Assembly (NCBI GenBank): GCA_012729785.1 | Contig: JAAYCL010000025.1 | Location: forward strand, 39,178-103,177 | From: Chlamydiota bacterium | GTDB taxonomy: Bacteria; Auribacterota; Tritonobacteria; UBA1439 | Reading direction: 5' to 3' | Length of the DNA stretch: 64,000 nt | Part shown: positions 44,459 to 52,012 of the stretch, piece after piece | Numbering within the stretch: the stretch's first letter is position 1 | Layout: each line of letters begins with the position of its first letter | The notes under the pieces: model-generated | Database searches by the model: none | What the model was told of the DNA's origin: nothing | What the model saw: only the letters and a program-made list of their open reading frames with translations | Program-made: the position numbers and the translations under genes

Positions 44459-47400
44459 CTATTTCTCGACCTTAAGATCGGACAATCCCATGGAACAGAT
44501 GATGCGTGGTTCCCGGGCGGTTTCCGCATCATCGGTCTTGACCGTGAGCGCATCGGCGTCACGGAGGGACATCACCTTTTGCGCCAGATCCTGATCGGAT
44601 ACGTGCGTCCGCAACAGGCGATTCAGAACATCCTTGGCGGCATCGCGCAACGGATACCGGTATATCTCCTCAATGGCCCGGTGCAACTCCTGCCGATCAA
44701 ACAGAGTATCCTTCACTTCTTCCGCGTATCGCTTGAGCCGCTCATATGTTCTGAACCGCGCGCCCGAGGGGCGGCCGAGCTGACCCCCGCCTGTCTTCTC
44801 TTCCTTAACGATCTGCTCGACCCCTGACCGGACGAGGGTATGATGTGCCTCAAGGCGCGGAACCGCCGGCGTGGCCGGGGCGCACCTGGCGGCATCCAGA
44901 ATCAATTTCTGCGATTCTGTAACGCTTCGACCGGAGGAATCAATCCAGGCGAGCGCATCGTTGTCCCCAGCGGTCCGCAGATAGACCAGAACTCCGGCAG
45001 GGGCCTCGGACGAGGATTTGTGCGCGCGGGTGGAATACACTACCGGTGGCAGATCGGCGACGGTTTTCTCCAATGCGGGATCGGCGCCGACCGCGTTCTT
45101 CCATATCTGATAGGCGTAGGATGCCATATCCACTTCCCCATCGGCGTCGCCGTCGAGGATACCCGCTTTTTCGGTAAAAAGATCGCGCACGGCCTTATCA
45201 TTGCGGTCATCCTCGAAGAACGCCTCGTCCGTCCCGACCACTTCAGCGTTCTCCCGCAGGCGCTGCCGTACACGGGCGCGAAGACGAATTATGCGCTCCA
45301 CGCCATCGGCGGGGAGAAACGAGTAGCTCACTATAGTTTCCGCATGTTGCCCGATGCGGTCCACACGGCCGATCCGCTGCACAAGGCGGATAATCGCCCA
45401 CGGGAGATCGTAATTGACCACAATGGCGCAGTCCTGGAGATTCTGTCCCTCGCTCAACACATCCGTGGCGATGAGCACCCGAAGTTCGTCTTTCGGGGGA
45501 ACCTTGTCCCGCTTTTCGTTGCTTTCCGGGCTGAACCTCCAGGCAAGATGCGTTGGGTCCGATGAATTTCCCGTTACAGCCGCCAGGCGATCGACTCCCA
45601 TCGCTTTGAGTTGCTTTTCGAGATAGAGCACCGTGTCGGCGAATTGGGAAAATACGATTATCTTGTCCTTGGGATGTTGTGTACGGATCAGTGCACGCAA
45701 CGCTGATAGCTTCGTATCAAGGCGGGGATTCCACTCGCCGCACATGTCCAGCACTCCGATGAGCGCTTCGGCGTCGGTACGCAGGTACTTTGGGAGTATC
45801 TTGTCGAAAAGGTCCGCGCGAAGCCAGTCGAACCGTTTTTTCCCATGAGTGGCATACCCGCGGTAAACCTCTGCTGCCCGCTTTCTGAAGCCCTCGATTG
45901 TCCGCAGGTCAGTTGTGTCCTCGGCGGCGCATGCCGTCCCTTCTTCTCCCTGGAAGATATCCCCGACAAAATCGGTGTCTTCGTCGCATATCCGAGCATC
46001 CAATAGACCGCTATCCTGTGTTCCGATGGGGAGAGGTTTCCCCGCTTCTATGGCATGGAGATAGACAAAGTTCCGAAGGATGTGTCGTTCCACCGACTGG
46101 AGAAACGCCTGTCCGCTGGATTCAAGTCGCTTGAACAGATTTGTCCGGCAGAATCCCATCAATCGCTTGCCTGCACGGGAGAGATTTTGAAGCGCCTTTG
46201 CCTCATCTCTGGTCGGCGGTGTATCGGGAGCCGGGGCGATGAAGTTGCCCAATCCATAGCGGGGCAGATGGAGTGAGCCGATTGTAGTAACGACATCCGA
46301 GGAGTAGAGACGCGCATACTGATCTTTCTTGCTGCGCTCATCGATGGAAAATTTCAACGTCTTGGGGATACGCGTGGGGAAGTAGTACGGGACCCCCTCC
46401 TTAAGCGGGAGGAACTTGCGCCCGTTCGCGGGATCAGTTTCCGCATAATTATCCATGATGAAGCTGCGCGTCCGCCGGACAAGATAGAGGCGCATGAGTT
46501 CGCGCCAGTCGTCGGCATATTCGCTCTTCTCAAAGGCCGCCAATGTTCGCGGGGCGCATTGATGGCGGCGAATGAATTCCGTCTCCCCTAGATCTTTCAG
46601 CAGCCTCTCCGGACGGATGGGGAGCGTCTGATCGTCGGGGAGGAATAACCGGAGCTGGTTTGAGAGGTCAAGATAGGTTTTATTGTAGGGTGTCGCGGAA
46701 AGCAGAATGCACTTGCTGTCGTTCTTCTTGATGTAATCACGAATGGCGCTGTAGGTCTTCCCCTCGCGGTTGCGGAGATTATGGCTTTCGTCGATCACCA
46801 CGAGACGATATCGGCGCATGTCGGGCAATTCACGGATAGCGCGGCTTAGAGAAAGCACTTTCCCGCGAAGATGGTATCGTTCCCTGTAATCTGTCCACAT
46901 GGGGAGCAGATTTTTCGGGCAGATCACCAGAGTCTCAAGATCGTAATCGTCCTCGAAAACACGCGCGAGCGCCGTCGCCATCATGGTCTTGCCGAGGCCG
47001 ACCACGTCGCCGATCAATACCCCGCCGCGCTTATTGACGTGATGTGCGGCGATTTTGACCGCTGCTTCCTGAAAGGCGAACAGCCTGTCCTTCAGCTCGT
47101 CCGGCAGGTGGAATTCGGATATGCCCTCGCGGGCCTCGCGGGATAGATGGTAGGCCATCTTGATGTAGATATGATATGGGGGGATCGCATCCTCGCGCGC
47201 CCAGCTCTCCTCGATGACGCTCACAAGATCGGAGGAGATATCGATGCACCAATGGTCACTCCATCTATCCTCGAACCATTGCGCCAGTTTTCGGCATGCA
47301 TCGTGATCGAGGACGTCGATGTTCAACTCTCCCTGATGCGCAAGGCCGGCGAGGGTCAGATTACTGCTGCCAAGGTAACCGACGGTTGGATTTATGGGAT

Positions 47401-47845
47401 CCGGTCTGAACAGCAGATACAGTTTTGCGTGGAGCGGATGGCGCAGAAACAGCCTGACGACGACCTTCTTCGCTTTAATCTGTGCGGCCAGTCTGCGAAG
47501 TCCCGCTTCGTCATCATTAGTGGGTACGCCGATCGTCAGTTGCTCCTTGAATTTCTGGACTATCTCCTTCTTGAGGCGAACGGCGATTTTCTGATCGATA
47601 TCCTCGTCTGACTTGCCCATACCGAGAAGGGTATAGACTTCTTCATGGGGTATGCGCTGCATCCCGACAAGCAGACGGCAGCAACGCCCCTCTCCGCCCG
47701 CCCAACGCTCAATGTGAGAATCCAGGGCCTTCCACCCGCGGAGATTGAAATATCCCACGCAAAAATCCGCGCGGTCGGAGACTGCAATCGTTTCACGGAG
47801 AGCGGAAAGGAGATCGTCGGAGATGTTGTCGAAGATGCGGGGCAT
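44459..47845 (-). CDS. PLD-domain SNF2-type helicase/nuclease, first gene of the accessory operon
   Basis: The 1128-residue protein joins an N-terminal phospholipase-D-like domain (HPLHAKLYLLFRPD with downstream GYLGSSNLTLAG, an HxK..GSxN motif near residues 138-160) to an SF2/SNF2 helicase. Helicase motifs are motif I GDVVGLGKTMMATAL near 280, DESHNLRN (DEAH-like) near 350, motif III LLSATPYN, and the C-terminal lobe with FSQFADTVLYLEKQL, ATDVLSEGQNLQDC near 800 and QRIGRVDRIGQ. The PLD active site could cut DNA as a dimer. A strong GGAGG lies 6 bp before the ATG at 47845. A single promoter with tandem repeats precedes it, and four genes follow in the same direction. Confidence 0.9.
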   Translation of the reverse strand: MPRIFDNISDDLLSALRETIAVSDRADFCVGYFNLRGWKALDSHIERWAGGEGRCCRLLVGMQRIPHEEVYTLLGMGKSDEDIDQKIAVRLKKEIVQKFKEQLTIGVPTNDDEAGLRRLAAQIKAKKVVVRLFLRHPLHAKLYLLFRPDPINPTVGYLGSSNLTLAGLAHQGELNIDVLDHDACRKLAQWFEDRWSDHWCIDISSDLVSVIEESWAREDAIPPYHIYIKMAYHLSREAREGISEFHLPDELKDRLFAFQEAAVKIAAHHVNKRGGVLIGDVVGLGKTMMATALARVFEDDYDLETLVICPKNLLPMWTDYRERYHLRGKVLSLSRAIRELPDMRRYRLVVIDESHNLRNREGKTYSAIRDYIKKNDSKCILLSATPYNKTYLDLSNQLRLFLPDDQTLPIRPERLLKDLGETEFIRRHQCAPRTLAAFEKSEYADDWRELMRLYLVRRTRSFIMDNYAETDPANGRKFLPLKEGVPYYFPTRIPKTLKFSIDERSKKDQYARLYSSDVVTTIGSLHLPRYGLGNFIAPAPDTPPTRDEAKALQNLSRAGKRLMGFCRTNLFKRLESSGQAFLQSVERHILRNFVYLHAIEAGKPLPIGTQDSGLLDARICDEDTDFVGDIFQGEEGTACAAEDTTDLRTIEGFRKRAAEVYRGYATHGKKRFDWLRADLFDKILPKYLRTDAEALIGVLDMCGEWNPRLDTKLSALRALIRTQHPKDKIIVFSQFADTVLYLEKQLKAMGVDRLAAVTGNSSDPTHLAWRFSPESNEKRDKVPPKDELRVLIATDVLSEGQNLQDCAIVVNYDLPWAIIRLVQRIGRVDRIGQHAETIVSYSFLPADGVERIIRLRARVRQRLRENAEVVGTDEAFFEDDRNDKAVRDLFTEKAGILDGDADGEVDMASYAYQIWKNAVGADPALEKTVADLPPVVYSTRAHKSSSEAPAGVLVYLRTAGDNDALAWIDSSGRSVTESQKLILDAARCAPATPAVPRLEAHHTLVRSGVEQIVKEEKTGGGQLGRPSGARFRTYERLKRYAEEVKDTLFDRQELHRAIEEIYRYPLRDAAKDVLNRLLRTHVSDQDLAQKVMSLRDADALTVKTDDAETAREPRIICSMGLSDLKVEK

Positions 47846-47866
47846 TGAGCGCCTCCAGAGGGGCTA

Positions 47867-47928
47867 ATGATACGACAATCTCGATGAGATCACAATGTTG
47901 AGCCGATATCCATGTTGAGCCGATATCC
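47867..47928 (-). promoter_or_regulatory. promoter and tandem-repeat operator of the accessory operon
   Basis: The minus strand reads -35 TTGTGA (47895-47890), a 17-bp spacer and -10 TATCAT (47872-47867), about 20 bp before the helicase ATG. Immediately upstream of the -35 lie two perfect head-to-tail copies of a 17-mer (plus-strand ATGTTGAGCCGATATCC, 47895-47911 and 47912-47928). The spacer contains the palindrome ATCTC-ATC-GAGAT. The arrangement suits an activator site plus a repressor site; no regulator gene is next to it. Confidence 0.6.
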
Positions 47929-48355
47929 CTGCCGTAGTAAAGCAAACATGAATTTACATAGTTGGGCTATTTGCAGGAGTGATTGTGTTTGATGGGCGAT
48001 ATCAAGATGGGAAGGAGTCACGCCTCCGACGTGGAGGCAAGCTCGACGGCGGTCCGGATCCTTGCGGCGACGTGGGGGATAACGCCGGCCCGGAAACACC
48101 CTCTCCGCTCAGTCCCCCTTGCCCTCGCTCCTATTACGCTACCCCTCGCACGAAGACGCCCTTTTGAATCTAGAGCGTCCGGCGCAGGCTGGCCGCAAAC
48201 CGCCCGCTCGCACGGAAAAGCCCTACTGCTGCACCACGGCCTTGCAGCTGTCGTTGAACGCCCCAACTCATTCGATGCGCCTTGCCCGATTCGGTTCCCT
48301 TCCCCGGATCATGGAGTGAGAAAGAGGCGCACGGAACAACAATGCACATAGCACA
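47929..48355. other. gene-free stretch upstream of the accessory operon
   Basis: This region of over 400 bp separates the accessory operon promoter from the terminator of the H1-like gene. The part nearest the operon is AT-rich. No frame shows a good start with recognisable protein, and no repeat array or RNA gene was seen. Confidence 0.45.
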
Positions 48356-48357
48356 TA

Positions 48358-48390
48358 AAGAAGCGGCGCGCCCTTTCGGGCGCGCCGCTT
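48358..48390 (-). terminator. rho-independent terminator of the H1-like gene
   Basis: A perfect 13-bp stem (AAGCGGCGCGCCC/GGGCGCGCCGCTT, loop TTTC) lies 29 bp after the stop at 48419 and is followed on the minus strand by CTTTATG. Confidence 0.8.
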
Positions 48391-48418
48391 GGGGCATCAC
48401 CGTTGTGCGGAGAGCCGG

Positions 48419-48937
48419 TCAGGCCTTCTTCACCTTGTCCGCCAGCTTGATGAGCCGGCAGATGCGGATGACCTCGAGCCTGCCTCCCACCCCCACGGCC
48501 GCGCTGTCGGCGCGGAACTCCTGGACGATGCCGACGCGCTCCTTGCCGCCGTCCGTCCTCCATCCGACCAGATTGCCGATCTTGATATCGGTCGGGACCG
48601 ACGGACGCCTGCTGGGCTTCGCCGGGGTCATCTGGGAGTACTTCAACCAGATCGGCTCGGCCTGTGCCGCGTCGCCGACCACAAGGATCGAGGGCGCGCC
48701 TTCTTCGCCGAATCTCCTCAGGACGACCTTCTTGGCGGCCTTACGGCCCCTGCGGCCGGCCTTCTTCTGCTTTTTCGCGGCCTTGGGGGCCGCCTTCCCC
48801 GCCTTCTTGCCGGGCTTCGCTGCGGCAGCCGCGGCCTGTTTCTTAACCTTCCTGCCGCTCCTGGCGGCCTTTTTCGCGGTCTTTTTCGCCTTTTTGGGCG
48901 TCTCCTCGGCCTGCGAGGAGATGAGTTCATCGATCAT
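48419..48937 (-). CDS. histone H1-like Lys/Ala-rich protein fused to a C-terminal beta-rich domain
   Basis: The 172-residue protein has an N-terminal tail (about residues 12-75) of KAKKTAKK, RKVKKQAAAAAAKPGKKAGK and AAPKAAKKQKKAGRRGRKAA repeats, like bacterial H1/HC1-type nucleoid proteins and expected to bind nucleic acid. The C-terminal 100 residues (PSILVVGDAAQAEPIWLKYS; IGNLVGWRTDGGKERVGIVQ; GGRLEVIRICRLIKL) look like a small beta-barrel (SH3/KOW-like). The ATG at 48937 has AGGAGG exactly 6 bp upstream, so the open extension further upstream is rejected. It is monocistronic with its own strong terminator, as for an abundant protein. The domain pairing is unfamiliar to me. Confidence 0.75.
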   Translation of the reverse strand: MIDELISSQAEETPKKAKKTAKKAARSGRKVKKQAAAAAAKPGKKAGKAAPKAAKKQKKAGRRGRKAAKKVVLRRFGEEGAPSILVVGDAAQAEPIWLKYSQMTPAKPSRRPSVPTDIKIGNLVGWRTDGGKERVGIVQEFRADSAAVGVGGRLEVIRICRLIKLADKVKKA

Positions 48938-49167
48938 CTGCGTCCTCCTTCCTTCTTTTCGTTCTTTCGAACCCCCGCGGACGCACCGCGGAACCTCCTG
49001 ACCGGCTGCGGAACCCGCCGTCCGCACCACAGTCACTTCACGGCTTCATGGTATCAGGAAACGGACGTCTGTCAAGGAAAATTGAGCGTCCACAGGGGGG
49101 CTGGGGCGCCCCCGCCCGGCGCGCAATGCGGCGCCGTTCAGGCCCGTTCCCGTGGTATATTTGCGCA

Positions 49168-50493
49168 ATGCGCGCCGCTGCAAGCGCTTCGTGCGCCGTC
49201 CTCCTCGTCTGTGCCGCCCGCGTCCCGTCGTTGGCGGAGACGTGGGCGTGGTCAGGCACCGGGCGCATCGAGGGGGCGGACAACGTCTTCAGGATCGTCC
49301 AGGCCTGCGGCGGCGCCCTGCACGCCGCCACCGGCCCCCGCGGGGCGGTCTACACGTCCCACGGGGAAGGATGGAGCCGCCCCGCGTTCCTCCCCGGCGC
49401 AGCCGATGTCCTGGCCCTCATCGAAGCGTCAAACGGCTCCCTCTACGCCGGCAGCTCCCCGAACGGGGCGATCTTTAGGAGCGATGACGGCGGGGAAAGC
49501 TGGGACGCGATCTTCTCGGACCATGCGAACGTAGGCGAGGTCAAGTCGTTCGCCGAGATGGAAGACGGGTCCCTGTACGCTGGCACCGGCCCGGAGGGGA
49601 CGATCCTCGTCTCCCGCGACGGCGGGGGATCGTGGGAGGAGGCGGGGAGTATCCCGGGCGCGCGGTTCGTCTACTGTCTCCTCGCCGCCTCGGGCGAGGT
49701 TCTCTACGCAGGGACCGACTGCGGCGTCTTCGCGTCTCACGAGGAGGGCCGGTGGCGGTCCACCGGCGGGCCTCCGGGCGTTCCCCTCGTCTTCCGCCTT
49801 GCGGAGGGGACAAGCGGATCGATCCTCGCGGGGTGCGATGGACAAACGTTCGAGTATCCGGCCGGGACGGGTTCGTGGCTTCCCGGCCTGCGGGTGAGCC
49901 GATTCAGCTACGCGGTCTTCAGCATCGTGGACGTTTCGGGAACGCTTTTCGCAAGCACCGGATCGGACAGCGGCATCCACGCGCGCGCGCCGGGCGACGC
50001 GGCCTGGCGCCGCGTCGCCGGTTTCAGGTACGCGCCGAACGTCTACGACCTGCTCCACGCGTCCGACGGGACGTCGTACGCGGCGGTCGGCGGCTCCGCG
50101 GGCTCGGGGGCGGTGTACGCGCACGCGCCGCTCCTGAAAGTCTGGGTGGGCACGGATATGCCCAATGCCGGGGAGCCGCTGACCGTCGAGTTCGCCGTGC
50201 GCCCCGTCGCATCCCGTTTCGACGCGTACGCGATCGTCACGGGGCCGGGCGGATCCTACTCCTGCACAGACGGAACCCCGTCGGTTTTGGTGCCCGGCAT
50301 CCGGCCGTTCCTGCGCGGCGTCCCCGGCCTCGCCGTCCCCGCGTCAGGCGTCGTCCTCTCCCTCCCCGCCGCGCCCCCCGGCGCCTGGTCGGTCGTCGCC
50401 GGCCTCGTCCCCGCCGGGGCGCCGCCCTCGGCACACGGTACAATCCCCGGATATCTCGATTCCTGCCGGATCGAGATCGGGGCCGGAAGGTGA
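49168..50493 (+). CDS. secreted BNR/sialidase-like propeller with C-terminal Ig-like domain
   Basis: The 441-residue product starts at an ATG at 49168 with a signal peptide (MRAAASASCAVLLVCAARVP, cut near SLAET). Propeller repeats carry BNR/Asp-box-like turns (IFRSDDGGESWD, ILVSRDGGGSWEEA) and periodic GSLYAGxxPxG phrases. These are sequence features of photosystem-assembly or sialidase-type propellers, without visible catalytic residues. The last 110 residues (GEPLTVEFAV, FDAYAIVTGPGG, PASGVVLSLPAAPPGAWSVV) parallel the C-terminal beta-sandwich of the propeller at 25421-27295. Probably an extracellular or periplasmic binding protein. Confidence 0.72.
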   Translation: MRAAASASCAVLLVCAARVPSLAETWAWSGTGRIEGADNVFRIVQACGGALHAATGPRGAVYTSHGEGWSRPAFLPGAADVLALIEASNGSLYAGSSPNGAIFRSDDGGESWDAIFSDHANVGEVKSFAEMEDGSLYAGTGPEGTILVSRDGGGSWEEAGSIPGARFVYCLLAASGEVLYAGTDCGVFASHEEGRWRSTGGPPGVPLVFRLAEGTSGSILAGCDGQTFEYPAGTGSWLPGLRVSRFSYAVFSIVDVSGTLFASTGSDSGIHARAPGDAAWRRVAGFRYAPNVYDLLHASDGTSYAAVGGSAGSGAVYAHAPLLKVWVGTDMPNAGEPLTVEFAVRPVASRFDAYAIVTGPGGSYSCTDGTPSVLVPGIRPFLRGVPGLAVPASGVVLSLPAAPPGAWSVVAGLVPAGAPPSAHGTIPGYLDSCRIEIGAGR

Positions 50494-50736
50494 CGTCTCG
50501 CCGCGGAGGGGCCGACGCGGCGGGGGCCCCCGTGCTCCGCGGCGGCGGCACCGTAGATCGTATCGCCTTTCCATGGCGCTTCCCGGGCACCCCGATTCCG
50601 GGCCGTCGCATTCGCCGCCGGATCCCTCCGGTGGCGATCCCGGCGGCGTGCGGTTGAACGGCGTTGACAGGCCGCGCCGCCTGGCCGATACTTTCGGCGT
50701 AAGGACGCGCCCGCCTGAAGGGAGCCCGCGGACCCG

Positions 50737-51564
50737 ATGAAGACCTTCACCGCCGCGCTCGTCCAGATCGAGGTCGAGGCCGACGTCGAGTCGAATCTGC
50801 GGCGTCTCGAGGCGGGGCTCCGCGACGCGGCCGCGCGCGGAGCGGCGCTCGTCTGCGGTCCGGAGTTCTTCCTCTGTCCCGTCGACCCGTCGGAACTCTC
50901 CCGACGCGCTACCGCAGTCCCCGGCCCCCTCACCGAGCGACTCGGCGAGATGGCCCGCCGTTACGCCGTTCACTTCGTCCCCGGCACCATCCCCGAGCGG
51001 CGGGAGGACGGGCACCCGTTCAACACCCTTGTCGCCTTCGGCCCCGACGGGGCGCTGATCGGATCGTACCGGAAACGCCACCTCTTCCGCGCGGCGGTAC
51101 CCGGGGCATTCTCGCACGACGAAGGGGAGTACCTCTCCGCGGGCGAACGACCCGCCGGCCTCATCGACACGCCGTTCGCCCGCCTTGGGACGGGCATCTG
51201 CTACGATCTGCGGTTCCCCGAGCAGTTCCTGCGCCTCTCCCTCGCCGGCGCGGAGGTCCTTGTCGTCCCGTCGGCGTTCACGAGGCTCACCGGCCAGGCG
51301 CACTGGAGCGTTCTCTGCCGCGCGCGCGCCATCGAGACCGGATGCTTCCTCCTCGCGCCCGACCAGGCGGGATCTCCGCCGGCGGGACCGCCGCGCTACG
51401 GGCGGAGTGCGATCGTCGGTCCGTGGGGCGAGGTGCTCGCTATGGCCGGGGAGGGGGACGAGGTGATCTTCGCGGCACTCCCCGCGGAGGCGCTCGCGGA
51501 GGCGCGCGCGCGCCTTCGCAGCGTCGCGGGGCGCGTGCGGGGCGATTCCGTCCCCGCCCCCTGA
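50737..51564 (+). CDS. carbon-nitrogen hydrolase (nitrilase superfamily, omega-amidase/NIT2-like)
   Basis: The 275-residue enzyme has the full nitrilase triad: Glu43 (VCGPEFF), Lys113 (SYRKRHLF) and Cys155 (GTGICYDLRFPE), with the following LRLSLAGAEVLVVPSAF helix-strand typical of NIT2/omega-amidase branches. It hydrolyses a C-N amide bond such as that of alpha-ketoglutaramate or a similar small amide in the cytoplasm. The ATG at 50737 is preceded by a modest GAAGGGAG. The gene stands alone; neighbours give no pathway clue. Confidence 0.9.
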   Translation: MKTFTAALVQIEVEADVESNLRRLEAGLRDAAARGAALVCGPEFFLCPVDPSELSRRATAVPGPLTERLGEMARRYAVHFVPGTIPERREDGHPFNTLVAFGPDGALIGSYRKRHLFRAAVPGAFSHDEGEYLSAGERPAGLIDTPFARLGTGICYDLRFPEQFLRLSLAGAEVLVVPSAFTRLTGQAHWSVLCRARAIETGCFLLAPDQAGSPPAGPPRYGRSAIVGPWGEVLAMAGEGDEVIFAALPAEALAEARARLRSVAGRVRGDSVPAP

Positions 51565-52012
51565 GACAACCATCCGGGGGGAGATATCCCCGGCAGGGAA
51601 ACCATTTCCCGCGCCGGATTCCGGGTACAAGCGGGATCGGGACGCGAACGTTGCCGTTTCTCCTCTTCCGCCGGTTCAAGACAAACCCTCCGCGCGGTTC
51701 CTTGCCCTACTAGTCGCAACGGGGGACCGTTTTATTACAGACTATTTTCAGTTTTTTCAGCCGGTGACATAACGAAGCGGGAAACAACCTAAAAACCGCT
51801 CCCGGTGCATCCGGCCGCGCGCAACGAAACGGCGCCGGGTCGTACGCGGCGGCGACGCGCGCGGGGGACCCCCCGCGCTTCTCCCGGGAGGCGCGCGTGG
51901 GTGGCCGGGCGCAGGATGCAGAGCGCCCGGGCACCCCGATGCGCGTCGCGGCACGCCCGACACCGCAATTACAGTTCCCCTCCCCCGTCCCCACCGGCTA
52001 TAATGAGCGCCT
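51565..52012. other. gene-free stretch before the GH13 gene
   Basis: This 448-bp region contains two small hairpins just after the amidohydrolase stop (CCGGGG/CCCCGG and GGGAAA-CCA-TTTCCC). It also has an AT-rich patch at about 51715-51800 with several T-runs, probably holding the promoter of the GH13 gene. No supported coding frame. Confidence 0.45.
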
